The notes under the pieces were generated by a model, which was given only the letters and a program-made list of their open reading frames with translations, was not told the origin of the DNA and did not search any database. The translations under genes were made by a program, and so were the position numbers. From CAZSHG01 sp964459995 (lineage in GTDB: Bacteria; UBP14; UBA6098), in NCBI GenBank assembly GCA_964459995.1, contig CAYWOR010000003.1, positions 124,001 through 188,000 of the forward strand: a stretch of 64,000 bases of DNA, read 5' to 3'. How positions within the stretch are numbered: position 1 is the stretch's first letter; every line of letters begins with the position of its first letter. This document shows, one piece after another, positions 24,601-33,187 of the stretch.

Positions 24601-25862
24601 TTTGGCCTTTCCCAGAAGACCCGAAATCTGCTATGCAGGTTAACCTCGCGATGCAAATCGCCACGAAAATAGTCGATTCGGGCTTTTCGGCCTATCTTGT
24701 CGGTGGTGCGGTTCGAGATTCTCTTCTCGGGATTCCCAACTACGACGTCGATATATGCACATCTGCAAACTCGGATGCTATTACATCGCTTTTTCCAGAG
24801 GCGCGGGCGCATGGCCCGAAACGATACTCGGTATTTCGCATTTCGACCGAGTCCGGCGAGATCGAAATCGCGCATTTTCGCATGGAGAAAGCATGCGATG
24901 GCAGGCATTGTGAAGTGGAACTTGTTGACGATCTGCACAAAGACCTTATTCGGCGGGATTTTACGGTGAATGCTCTCGCAGTTTCGCCGTCTAATTTTGA
25001 GATTATTGATGATTTCGGCGGAGTAGCTGATATTTCTGCGAGACGGCTTCGAACGATAGGTGATCCTTTTAATCGTTTTGCAGAGGACAGGCTAAGAATT
25101 CTTCGCGGAATTCGATTTGCCGCAAAGCTCGAATTTGAAATCGATAGAGAGACAAAACTTGCGATAGAGCATGAGGCAAAAAATCTTATCTTATTATCTA
25201 ATGATAGATTACGCTCGGAAATTTCTTCAGTTTGGACAAATCGAAATCCCGCGAAAGCAATTTCCCTTTTTGCAGAATTAGGGATTTGGCCCCACATTTT
25301 CTCGAAATTGCAGGAGTATCCTGAAAGCTCGCTTTGGCCGAGAAAGCTCGCCGCACTGGACAGAATGCAGATATCAGGCTTTCCGTCGGAGGTTCTATGG
25401 GCCATTCTGCTAATGCCGGAAATCCCCATTGAACAGAATGAGATGGAAAAGCTTACCGAGGAAGTCGAACTTCTCGGTTTCTCGACGCGAGAATCTAAGG
25501 CGATTCTAACTTTATGCAAGATAACCGATTACGCTTTCATGTTCGACAAGTTACCGGTCGAACAAAAAATCGAGACTGCAGATTTCCCGAATTTAGATTC
25601 CGTTCGAGAAATTTTGGCCAATCTTCAGCCAGACAATGATTTCGAGACCCATCTAAGAAGGACTTTCCCGGACTTAGGACGGAAATGCACTCTAAGCGGA
25701 GATGACCTCAAATCCGCCTTGGAAGGTATTCCGGGCGACAATGTTGGGAAAGCTCTTCTTCTCCTTCGCGAAGCAGAGCTTACCGGCAAAGTTACCACAA
25801 AAAGCGCCGCAAGAGCTTTCCTGAGGTCGTTCGCGGAATTACCTCAAGCAAAGCGATTGTAA
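24597..25862 (+). CDS. cca: CCA tRNA nucleotidyltransferase / polyA polymerase family protein
   Basis: 421 residues from the ATG at 24597 (ATGA overlap with the gene before). Class II nucleotidyltransferase motifs are plain: AYLVGGAVRDSLLG, YDVDICT (the metal-binding D-x-D), RRDFTVNALA, and RFAEDRLRILRGIRFAAKL. It adds or repairs the 3' CCA end of tRNA in the cytoplasm. The tRNA-Pro gene in this window lacks an encoded CCA, so such activity is needed. The C-terminal half is helical without the HD motif of the E. coli enzyme. A polyA polymerase or A-adding-only enzyme cannot be excluded from sequence alone. Confidence 0.9.
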   Translation: MIWPFPEDPKSAMQVNLAMQIATKIVDSGFSAYLVGGAVRDSLLGIPNYDVDICTSANSDAITSLFPEARAHGPKRYSVFRISTESGEIEIAHFRMEKACDGRHCEVELVDDLHKDLIRRDFTVNALAVSPSNFEIIDDFGGVADISARRLRTIGDPFNRFAEDRLRILRGIRFAAKLEFEIDRETKLAIEHEAKNLILLSNDRLRSEISSVWTNRNPAKAISLFAELGIWPHIFSKLQEYPESSLWPRKLAALDRMQISGFPSEVLWAILLMPEIPIEQNEMEKLTEEVELLGFSTRESKAILTLCKITDYAFMFDKLPVEQKIETADFPNLDSVREILANLQPDNDFETHLRRTFPDLGRKCTLSGDDLKSALEGIPGDNVGKALLLLREAELTGKVTTKSAARAFLRSFAELPQAKRL

Positions 25863-26071
25863 ATCAATAGATTACATCGATTATTTCACTGATTACTCAA
25901 GCCAGCAGACGCGGCAAAAAAAAATAAAAATCGAAAATCCTCTCTAATTTTTTCATTTCAATCCCCTAATTCATTAATCGATAAATAGTTATTCGATGTT
26001 TCACCTCTATAAAGGCGAACATTCGTTAGTAACTCATTAAGTGATAATAAGATATTTTTTTTATTTATCGC

Positions 26072-26100
26072 TTGACAATGATTTTAACGGTATTTAATAT
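26072..26100 (+). promoter_or_regulatory. Promoter of the division and cell-wall cluster
   Basis: Consensus TTGACA at 26072-26077, 17-bp spacer and TAATAT at 26095-26100. It stands in an AT-rich 293-bp gap before mraZ and directly before the MraZ-type boxes. No other strong promoter appears up to ftsZ, so much of the cluster may depend on it. Confidence 0.6.
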
Positions 26101-26145
26101 AGTGGTGCGAAGTGGATAAAATTGGTTTTTTTTAGCAAAAAGTGG
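26101..26145 (+). promoter_or_regulatory. Putative MraZ operator: boxes in 10-bp phase
   Basis: AGTGG at 26101, AGTGG at 26111 and ATTGG at 26121 lie exactly 10 bp apart, and AGTGG returns at 26141, still in phase. MraZ binds directly repeated TGGG-type boxes in front of its own gene with this 10-bp spacing, so self-repression is the natural reading. The box sequence differs from the published type (GTGG instead of TGGG). Confidence 0.6.
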
Positions 26146-26155
26146 TGAGAAGATC

Positions 26156-26638
26156 GTGTTTTTCGGAAAGTATGAACATAAAGTGGATTCCAAAGGGAGA
26201 GTTCAACTCCCCGTAGCGCTTCGCCGTGCAGACGACAATTCGATCTACACGCGTTTCATGCTTGTTCGCGGAATCGACGGATGCCTTTCGCTTTTCACCC
26301 ACACCCATTTTGAACGATTCAGAGACGCTTATATGTCCGGACTTTCCGGCCAAGACGAGGTGGTCAAGTTCCAGCGCGATTTTTATTCGCGTATGGTTGA
26401 AGTCGAACTCGACAATCAGGGAAGGCTACTTTTGCCGAGGCTTCAGCGCGAAGAGGTGGGGATCGGCGAGACTGTTCTTTTCCTCGGTGCCGGCGAATGG
26501 ATTGAAATCTGGGATAGGGACCGTTACGAAGAGCATTCGAAGAGCAGTGCGAATTCGTATGACGATATCGCGAGACATTTCTTCGCAACACTGGGCAGAG
26601 TTAAGCCAGACCGGAGCGAGAATGTCGGCAACGAATGA
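26156..26638 (+). CDS. mraZ: MraZ transcriptional regulator of the dcw cluster
   Basis: 160 residues, starting at GTG with GAGAAG upstream. Two SpoVT/AbrB-like DNA-binding halves, each with the D-x-x-G-R core: DSKGRVQLP (Asp11-Arg15) and DNQGRLLLP (Asp86-Arg90). MraZ forms a ring and binds the operator in front of its own operon. Slightly longer than the usual 140-150 residues through a polar C-terminal tail. The next gene starts 17 bp before its stop, so rsmH is translationally coupled. Boxes just upstream (26101-26145) suit autoregulation. Confidence 0.95.
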   Translation: MFFGKYEHKVDSKGRVQLPVALRRADDNSIYTRFMLVRGIDGCLSLFTHTHFERFRDAYMSGLSGQDEVVKFQRDFYSRMVEVELDNQGRLLLPRLQREEVGIGETVLFLGAGEWIEIWDRDRYEEHSKSSANSYDDIARHFFATLGRVKPDRSENVGNE

Positions 26639-27551
26639 ATTTCATAAGCCGGTTCTTATCGAGGAGGTCATCGGGCTTTTTTTCGATGCTCCTATTGAAT
26701 TCTTTATCGACGCTACTTTAGGGGACGGTGGCCACTCTCATCAGATTTTGACTCGGATTCCGGATTCGGAGATTATCGGGATCGACAGAGATCCGAAGGG
26801 TCTAAAAAACGCGTCTGAAAGGCTCGTTGAATTCAATGACAGGATGATTTATATCCGCGGGAAGTTTGGAGATATCGCGAAAATCGTTTCTGATTGCGGT
26901 TCTCCTGGAATCGGCGGAGTGCTCTTTGACTTAGGTTTGCGGTCGGAACAGATCGACGATCCGGTGCGGGGGTTTAGCTATATTCGCGACGGTGCGCTCG
27001 ATATGCGTATGGATCCGGATTTGGAGAAATCGGCCTACGATATTGTGAATGAGGCATCGCGTGGCGAATTGGCGAGGATTATCGCTGTCTATGGCGAACA
27101 GCCGGGTGCTGGAAGAATCGCGAGGGCGATAGAAATCGAAAGGCGCAAAAAGCCTATCGAAACAACGGTCGAGCTTGCCGAAATCGTCCGAAAATCTCTT
27201 TCGGGTGCTACTGCGGCGGATTTGTCGAGGGTGTTTCAGGCTATTCGAATTGTCGTAAACGATGAACTCGAGGAGATTTCGCGGGGGTTGGAGAGCGCTT
27301 TGGATGTTCTAATCCCCGGCGGAATATTGGCCGTGATAAGCTATCACTCGCTCGAAGACAGAATCGTGAAACGGTTTTTCGTATCTCAGGAAAAGGCTTG
27401 TATCTGTCCGCCCGATCTTCCGGTGTGCCGTTGCGGGAACAAACCACGAATCGAGCGCATCACGAAGAAGCCGATTACGCCCTCCGACGGCGAGACAGTT
27501 GATAACCCACGGGCAAGGTCGGCGAAACTTCGCGCGGCAAGGAAGCTATAA
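26622..27551 (+). CDS. rsmH: 16S rRNA m4C1402 methyltransferase RsmH
   Basis: 309 residues from the ATG at 26622, which has GGAGCGAG ahead of it and lies inside mraZ. It uses S-adenosylmethionine to methylate N4 of C1402 in the ribosomal P site. Motifs: HKPVLIEEV at the N-terminus, the SAM-binding FIDATLGDGGHS and GIDRDP, LFDLGLRSEQID, RVFQAIRIVVNDEL, and YHSLEDRIVKRFF near the C-terminus, then a CxxxxPxCxCG-type cluster. Second gene of the dcw cluster, as in most bacteria. Normal length. Confidence 0.96.
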   Translation: MSATNEFHKPVLIEEVIGLFFDAPIEFFIDATLGDGGHSHQILTRIPDSEIIGIDRDPKGLKNASERLVEFNDRMIYIRGKFGDIAKIVSDCGSPGIGGVLFDLGLRSEQIDDPVRGFSYIRDGALDMRMDPDLEKSAYDIVNEASRGELARIIAVYGEQPGAGRIARAIEIERRKKPIETTVELAEIVRKSLSGATAADLSRVFQAIRIVVNDELEEISRGLESALDVLIPGGILAVISYHSLEDRIVKRFFVSQEKACICPPDLPVCRCGNKPRIERITKKPITPSDGETVDNPRARSAKLRAARKL

Positions 27552-27565
27552 TTTAAGGAGAAAGA

Positions 27566-27982
27566 ATGAAACAAAAAGTAACTGATTTTGTGGTTCGGAT
27601 GCGCGTCCCAATCATGCTGGTTGTCTTCTTTCTCTTTTCTCTGGTTCTCGTGGCTCAAAGAGTCAGCTTGATACGGATCGGTGACAGAATAGCCTATCTT
27701 CAAAATGAAATTCGCACGACTGCGAGTGTAAATAGCGAGCTTCAGTATGAAATTGGACGTATGCTCGACACAGATAAGCTTGCGGTTGTGGCTTTTGAGG
27801 ATTTCGGGCTGCGTTCCGCGAAGTTCAACGAGATTGTTGTTCTGGAAGAACCTGTCAAAGAGGTTGGTTCACCCGGAAATGGGCCATGGGAAAAGGTTCT
27901 CGTCGCGCTTAGCAACAGCTGGGAAACAATCGTGGCGGGAATCTCAAAGGACGAAACACTTGAAATCAGCGGCTCGATATAG
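27566..27982 (+). CDS. ftsL: FtsL-like cell division protein
   Basis: 138 residues; AAGGAGAAAG precedes the ATG. One membrane helix (about 14-31, IMLVVFFLFSLVLVAQRV), then a periplasmic coiled coil (IGDRIAYLQNEIRTTASVNSELQYEIGRML in pieces, about 37-66) and a segment LAVVAFEDFGLRSA like that of FtsL/DivIC. It should bind FtsB-type and FtsQ partners and stabilise FtsWI at the septum. The call rests on topology and on its place between rsmH and ftsI, since FtsL sequences vary. The C-terminal 40 residues are longer than usual. Confidence 0.85.
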   Translation: MKQKVTDFVVRMRVPIMLVVFFLFSLVLVAQRVSLIRIGDRIAYLQNEIRTTASVNSELQYEIGRMLDTDKLAVVAFEDFGLRSAKFNEIVVLEEPVKEVGSPGNGPWEKVLVALSNSWETIVAGISKDETLEISGSI

Positions 27983-27989
27983 AGCCGCT
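27968..27989 (+). other. RNA hairpin across the ftsL stop codon
   Basis: Perfect 8-bp stem AGCGGCTC (27968-27975) and GAGCCGCT (27982-27989) with loop GATATA; the ftsL stop TAG (27980-27982) lies in it. Only TTTC follows, so it is a poor terminator. It may slow ribosomes, guide RNA processing or partly reduce transcription into ftsI. Confidence 0.5.
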
Positions 27990-28007
27990 TTCGCTATGAA
28001 AAAGTAA

Positions 28008-30116
28008 GTGATAGCACGTAAGAACATAGACAGAATTATCGTGGTCGGCCTGATTGGGGTGGCAGTTTGGGCTATTCTTATTAGCAGGCTGTTCATGGTG
28101 CAGGTTCTTTATGCGAAGGAATATCGCGCAAAGGCGAATAGTCAACATCAAAAGAAGCATGTTATTCCGGCTATGCGCGGCGAGATACTCGACCGAAACG
28201 GCATTGTGCTGGCTAAAAGCAACATTGCATATGACATTTGGACGCGCCCGGGAATGATAATGAACATCGATCGTGTCGATTCGGCTTTCCATGAAGTTAT
28301 GGGATTCCCGCAGGATTCTATTAGACGTGTGTTAAGGGGAAAGGGCGCTAACAAATTCGTCTTTTTGGCGAGGGACGTCGATCTTCCGCGCGCCGAGATG
28401 CTTTTCCCGCTAAGAGCGGACAGTCTTGTGTTCGACGAGGTTCGACATCGCGTATATCCTCTTGGAAAGACCGCCGCACAGGTCATAGGCTTTGTGGATA
28501 CAGACAGCAAAGGTATCGAGGGGATCGAGTTCAGTTTCGACAGAAGTCTTGCGGGGTCAAAGGGCGAGGTTATTGTGCTCTCGGATGCTCGCGGCAAGGA
28601 CTATAAGATTTTTCAATACGGGTGCAATCCTGCGATTCCGGGAAAAGATATATATCTAACAATCGATTCGCGCTTGCAAGAACTTGTCGAAGCGGAGCTG
28701 GCCAAAGCTGTTACTGAGCTTTACAACGCCGCCGGCGGAATGGCTGTATTTATGAATCCATCGACCGGTGAGATCCTCGCAATGGCGACATATCCAAGCT
28801 TCGATCCATCCGAATATTCGAAATCAAAGCCTGAACATAGGAAGAACAAAGCGATTACAGACATTTATGAGCCGGGCTCGACTTTTAAAATTGTTCCCTT
28901 CGCCGGTCTCCTTGAAAACAATGCAATATCGCTTGCGGAAACTGTCGATTGCGAGAACGGTCGTTGGATGTTCTGCGGAGACAGTATCCGAGATGCCGAA
29001 CCGCATGGGAAGCTCTCCGCGCGCAGAGTATTCATACATAGTTCAAATATCGGGACAATCAAACTCGCGCAAAGGCTTGGACAGGATTCTCTCTATGCTT
29101 ATGCTCGCGCTTTTGGATTCGGGAATCCGACAAATATCGAGCTTAAGGGTGAGGTAGGCGGAATTTTGCATAAACCTCATAATTGGACACCTCGGACGAT
29201 GGGTTCTGTGCCAATGGGGCACGAAGTCGCGGTTACGGCACTTCAGATGACCGCCGCGGCAGGTGCTGTAGCTAACAAAGGTATCCTCGTTCAGCCCCGA
29301 TTAGTATCAAGAATAAAGGATACAGAAAAGGGCGAAGAAGAACAAAGCGAAACTGTTGTCGTTCGGCGTGTTTTCAGCGAGGCGGCGGCAGAAACGCTTA
29401 TTTCGATGATGACTTCGGTTGTTGATTCGGGCACGGGTGTTCGTGCGCGAATCGATGGGATAAGAGCCGCGGGAAAAACCGGAACAGCTCAAAAGGTCAA
29501 AGAGAACGGCAGAGGGTATCATCAAAACAGATATGTAAGCTCATTTGTCGGATTCGCGCCGGTGGACAATCCGCAGATTGTCGGTGTTGTTGTAATCGAC
29601 GATCCCGGAAAATTCCCGCACTGGGGCGGTTGGACAGCCGCGCCGACATGGAAGAGTATTGTCGGAAAGGCTTTTGCCACGGGAATAATTAGTGTCGGAC
29701 CTCGACAGAGGGAAACTATTGCTGAGAACAATCTCGACGACAGAGTTATCGTGCCCGATGTCCGAAGGATGAGAACCGGCCAAGCTTCGGAAGTCCTAAG
29801 ATTCAGAGATTTGCAGGTTGATACTGTCGGCGAGGGGTATGTGGTTAATCAATCGCCACAACCCGGAGTAATGGTGCCACGGCATACCAAAGTGAACCTC
29901 GCCTCGAAACCGAATTTGCCGATTGAACGCGGCAAGGTCGAAATCCCGAATGTTAAAGGTATGACGCTTCGCGAAGCGGCTATGCTTTTTGCCGAATCGA
30001 ATATCGAATTTGTTGTTATTGGGAATGGAATCGTGAAATCGCAAAATCCGCCTGCTGGCGAGTTGATAGATAGAGAGGGTGTATGTCTTCTGACATGCGA
30101 AATGGTTTCCCCCTAA
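28008..30116 (+). CDS. ftsI: Septal transpeptidase FtsI (PBP3) with PASTA domains
   Basis: 702 residues, GTG start. A membrane helix (about 9-29) anchors a class B penicillin-binding protein: dimerisation domain beginning with RGEILDRNGIVLAKS, transpeptidase motifs S-x-x-K (PGSTFK, Ser291, Lys294), S-x-N (SSN, 345-347) and K-T-G (Lys490). It cross-links septal peptidoglycan together with FtsW. After about 575 come two PASTA domains (VIVPDVRRMRTGQASEVLRF and VEIPNVKGMTLREAAMLFA in outline), a feature of Spo/PBP2x-type enzymes that is common in this kind of candidate phylum. murE starts 34 bp before its stop. Confidence 0.95.
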   Translation: MIARKNIDRIIVVGLIGVAVWAILISRLFMVQVLYAKEYRAKANSQHQKKHVIPAMRGEILDRNGIVLAKSNIAYDIWTRPGMIMNIDRVDSAFHEVMGFPQDSIRRVLRGKGANKFVFLARDVDLPRAEMLFPLRADSLVFDEVRHRVYPLGKTAAQVIGFVDTDSKGIEGIEFSFDRSLAGSKGEVIVLSDARGKDYKIFQYGCNPAIPGKDIYLTIDSRLQELVEAELAKAVTELYNAAGGMAVFMNPSTGEILAMATYPSFDPSEYSKSKPEHRKNKAITDIYEPGSTFKIVPFAGLLENNAISLAETVDCENGRWMFCGDSIRDAEPHGKLSARRVFIHSSNIGTIKLAQRLGQDSLYAYARAFGFGNPTNIELKGEVGGILHKPHNWTPRTMGSVPMGHEVAVTALQMTAAAGAVANKGILVQPRLVSRIKDTEKGEEEQSETVVVRRVFSEAAAETLISMMTSVVDSGTGVRARIDGIRAAGKTGTAQKVKENGRGYHQNRYVSSFVGFAPVDNPQIVGVVVIDDPGKFPHWGGWTAAPTWKSIVGKAFATGIISVGPRQRETIAENNLDDRVIVPDVRRMRTGQASEVLRFRDLQVDTVGEGYVVNQSPQPGVMVPRHTKVNLASKPNLPIERGKVEIPNVKGMTLREAAMLFAESNIEFVVIGNGIVKSQNPPAGELIDREGVCLLTCEMVSP

Positions 30117-31573
30117 TACGCCTGATAGAGGTATCCGGCGGCGATGCAACCTTCCCTGTCGAAGGCGAGGTTGTGAATAGGATTATATCCGATTCGCGAA
30201 AGGTAGTTCCGGGGGATCTCTTCGTGGCTGTGGACGGCGGAACAGTTAATGGTCATGTTTTCGTTCCGGAAGCGTTGGAACGTGGCGCTGTCGCCGCTGT
30301 TGTCGAAAGGGAAGCGGATCCGGAAGCGAAGCTCATCGTAGTGCCCGATACGCGGATCGCTCTGGCCGAAATGGCAAAGGAGTTTTATGGCAAGCCGGAT
30401 GAAGCTCTTAAACTCGCAGGTATAACTGGAACCAATGGGAAAACTACATCGACATATATGGTGAAATCCATCGCAGAGGCCAATGGGTTGGTTTTCGGCG
30501 CGATTGGCACGCTTGGATATTACATCGGTGGAACGAAACATAAACTCGATTTCACTACCCCCGACCCGACTGCTCTTTTCGGGATAATGGCAGAGATGGT
30601 CTCTGAGGGGCTTGCCGGCGCGTCAATGGAGGTCTCGAGCCATGGACTCGCTCAGCGCAGAAGCTGGGGCATAGATTACGATGTTGTCGCATTCACAAAC
30701 CTGACTCAGGATCATCTCGATTTCCATGGGAACATGGAGAACTATTTCGCGATCAAATCAGAGCTATTCGAGCAGGTTAAGCCATCCGCTTCATCTGTAA
30801 TTAATATCGATGATGAATACGGAAAGCGGCTTGTCGAAATCTCGGCCAGTGAGAGTGTTTTGACCTATGGATTAAGACAAGATGCGTGTTTGAGGGCATT
30901 GAATATCGAGCATGGGACTCAATTTACAAATTTTGATTTTTATTCTCCAATCGGAAATAGACAAGTCACGCTTGGTATCCCCGGCGAATTTAATGTTTAC
31001 AACGCACTTAATGCGGCCGGGATTGCTATCGCTCTTGGATGGAGCCTCGATTCAATCATTGTGGGACTCGAGAGTTTTCGCGGTGTGCCCGGACGTTTGG
31101 AATCTGTCGATCGCGGTCAGCCTTTCGCGGTGTATGTCGATTACTCGCATACTCCCGATGCTCTCGCGAATGCAATTCGCTCGTGTAGAAAAATTGCAGA
31201 AGGTCGTGTGATAGTCGTTTTTGGGTGCGGTGGGAACAGAGATCGCGGCAAACGCCCGAAGATGGGGCGTGTTGCCGGAGAAAATGCGGATATTGTCGTT
31301 CTGACGAGCGATAATCCACGCATGGAATTGCCTTCCGAGATTATCGACGAGATAGAAAGCGGTGTTCCCGGTGGATCATGCAAATACAGAATCGATGAGC
31401 GCAGAGAGGCAATCGAATTTGCGCTGGGTCTTGCTAAATCTGGCGATGTCGTCCTGATTGCGGGGAAGGGGCACGAAGATTATCAAATTATCGGCACGGA
31501 GATTCGCCCCTTCGACGACCGTAAAATCGCTACAGAATGGCTCGAAGAAAAAGGTTACAGGGAGAAGTCTTGA
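30083..31573 (+). CDS. murE: UDP-MurNAc-tripeptide synthetase MurE (meso-DAP type)
   Basis: 496 residues. It adds the third residue to UDP-MurNAc-L-Ala-D-Glu using ATP. Motifs: SDSRKVVPGDLFVA near the N-terminus, the ATP loop GITGTNGKTTST (about 112-123), TPDP, EVSSHGL, NLTQDHLDFHG, YVDYSHTPDAL, FGCGGNRDRGKRPKMG, and DNPRMELP near 410. The DNPR motif marks enzymes that take meso-diaminopimelate rather than lysine, so the wall is of the usual Gram-negative type. ATG start inside ftsI; overlap TTGA with murF at the other end. Confidence 0.96.
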   Translation: MSSDMRNGFPLIRLIEVSGGDATFPVEGEVVNRIISDSRKVVPGDLFVAVDGGTVNGHVFVPEALERGAVAAVVEREADPEAKLIVVPDTRIALAEMAKEFYGKPDEALKLAGITGTNGKTTSTYMVKSIAEANGLVFGAIGTLGYYIGGTKHKLDFTTPDPTALFGIMAEMVSEGLAGASMEVSSHGLAQRRSWGIDYDVVAFTNLTQDHLDFHGNMENYFAIKSELFEQVKPSASSVINIDDEYGKRLVEISASESVLTYGLRQDACLRALNIEHGTQFTNFDFYSPIGNRQVTLGIPGEFNVYNALNAAGIAIALGWSLDSIIVGLESFRGVPGRLESVDRGQPFAVYVDYSHTPDALANAIRSCRKIAEGRVIVVFGCGGNRDRGKRPKMGRVAGENADIVVLTSDNPRMELPSEIIDEIESGVPGGSCKYRIDERREAIEFALGLAKSGDVVLIAGKGHEDYQIIGTEIRPFDDRKIATEWLEEKGYREKS

Positions 31574-32934
31574 GAGCGACCACTCTTAAAGTTATTGAGG
31601 AAATGACCGTCGGCAGGCTAATTCCGGCAGAGGCTGAGAATTTAGTGGTCGATAGTGTCGCTTTCGATTCTCGCAAGATTTCAAAGGGCGGCTTATTTTT
31701 TGCACTTGTCGGCGATCGCGATGGTCACGATTTCATCCGTGATGCCATAGATAATGGTGCAGTTGCGGCGGTTGTCTCGAAAGATACAAAGTGCGAAATC
31801 CCAATAATTCGCGTGGACGATACTCTTTTGGCTTTTGGTGAGCTTGCAAAGGGTTATCGTGGAAGCCTTTCGGCCAAGATGACGGGTATCACTGGAAGCC
31901 TTGGGAAAACAACCTGCAGACGCGTTGTCTCAAAGGTTTTATCCTCGAAATTCGAAACTTCGGAATCGAAGGGGAATTTTAATAATCTTATCGGACTTCC
32001 GGTGTCGATACTCGAAGTCGAAGACCGCCACGAGGCCGCAGTTATGGAGGTCGGGATAAATACTCCCGGCGAAATGACGCGTCTCGCAGAAATCCTCGAA
32101 CCGGATTATGCGGTGGTTTTAAATATCGCACCGGTGCATCTCGAAGGTTTAAGGAGCCTTGACGATATCGCCCGTGAAAAACTTCAACTTTTAAAAAGTC
32201 TTCGCCCCAAAGGCAAGGCTTTTTTGAATATCGATGATGAGAGGCTGGCGAATCAAAGGATTGTGCCCCGCGAAAGGGTTGTGGGGTTTGGTTTTAGAAA
32301 TAGTGCGGATTTTCGGATTACTGACATCGCATTACTCGAAGGACATGGAACGGCTGTAACAATCGGCAAAACACGTATCGAAACAAGGCTTTTCGGCCGA
32401 GGGGCGGCCTATGCGATTTGTTGTGCCTTTGCGGTTGGAATCGAGCATGGGATAAAAGAGTCGGAGATAGCCGAAGCGCTAACGAATTTTGAAGGACTGC
32501 CCGACAGGCTTTGTGTAAGGCATATCGGGGATTTAGTTTTAATCTGTGACGTTTACAATTCGAGTCCAATGGCTGTCGAATCCGCACTCGAAACCCTTTC
32601 GGCGGTCAAAGCAGAGAGGAAAATAGCTGTATTAGGCGATATGCTCGAACTTGGCAACGAAGCTGTCGAGTTTCATAAGAAAGCGATTGTAAAAGCTCTC
32701 GAAAGCGGGGTTCAAAGGTTATATCTCTATGGCGAGCTTTTTTTGAAAGCATTGGAAGAGTCGAGCGGGATACGCGATTATGGCGCGGTTGTTTTCGCAT
32801 CCTGCGATTTTGACGAATTGAAGCATGAAGTAATGACGAAAATAGACGCAGGTGACGTGATTTTAGTTAAGGGAAGCCGCGCGATGAGGCTCGAACGTTT
32901 AAGTGGAGCAATTTTGAATAATTATGAGAAGTAA
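31570..32934 (+). CDS. murF: UDP-MurNAc-pentapeptide synthetase MurF
   Basis: 454 residues, TTG start overlapping the murE stop (TTGA), with GGGAGAAG upstream. It joins D-Ala-D-Ala to the tripeptide precursor. Mur ligase motifs: FDSRKISKGGLFFAL, the ATP loop GITGSLGKTTCR, KGNFNNLIGLP, EVGINTPGEM, NIAPVHLEGLRSLD, the C-terminal DVYNSSPMAVESAL and LGDMLELGNEAVEFH. All segments are in normal order. The following small membrane gene starts inside its 3' end. Confidence 0.95.
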   Translation: MRATTLKVIEEMTVGRLIPAEAENLVVDSVAFDSRKISKGGLFFALVGDRDGHDFIRDAIDNGAVAAVVSKDTKCEIPIIRVDDTLLAFGELAKGYRGSLSAKMTGITGSLGKTTCRRVVSKVLSSKFETSESKGNFNNLIGLPVSILEVEDRHEAAVMEVGINTPGEMTRLAEILEPDYAVVLNIAPVHLEGLRSLDDIAREKLQLLKSLRPKGKAFLNIDDERLANQRIVPRERVVGFGFRNSADFRITDIALLEGHGTAVTIGKTRIETRLFGRGAAYAICCAFAVGIEHGIKESEIAEALTNFEGLPDRLCVRHIGDLVLICDVYNSSPMAVESALETLSAVKAERKIAVLGDMLELGNEAVEFHKKAIVKALESGVQRLYLYGELFLKALEESSGIRDYGAVVFASCDFDELKHEVMTKIDAGDVILVKGSRAMRLERLSGAILNNYEK

Positions 32935-33187
32935 GTTCGTAAAAATTTGTTTCCTTCTTTTGCTTTCGGGGGTTGCATTCGCGACCGGGTTGGCAATCAA
33001 GATTAAATTCAAGTTGGTTGCGGCGCATTATGATTCGCGTTTCGTCGATGGCAAGTTCTATCGAAGACCGATACATCCGGGGTTCATCTCGCAGAGGCAT
33101 CCGGAGCTTTCGGTGCGGGTAGTCGAAGATTCCGGGCCGCTCAGCGGAGGGCTACCGACAGCAAGAGAGTATGAGAAGAAAAAATGA
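32924..33187 (+). CDS. Small membrane protein between murF and mraY
   Basis: 87 residues, ATG start 11 bp inside murF and ATGA overlap with mraY, so it is translated as part of the operon. A basic start (MRSKFVK), one hydrophobic helix (about 8-25, ICFLLLLSGVAFATGLAI) and a polar tail of about 60 residues with several His, Arg and Pro. Topology suggests the tail is outside the cytoplasm. The place is not occupied by a known gene in standard dcw clusters; I do not recognise it. It could be a division accessory factor of the FtsB/FtsL kind but has no coiled coil. Confidence 0.75.
   Translation: MRSKFVKICFLLLLSGVAFATGLAIKIKFKLVAAHYDSRFVDGKFYRRPIHPGFISQRHPELSVRVVEDSGPLSGGLPTAREYEKKK

Noticed and set aside
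25863..26155. Replication origin in the AT-rich gap before mraZ
   Set aside because: No DnaA-box cluster and no dnaA, gyrB or dnaN nearby; the gap is explained by the dcw promoter and MraZ boxes.
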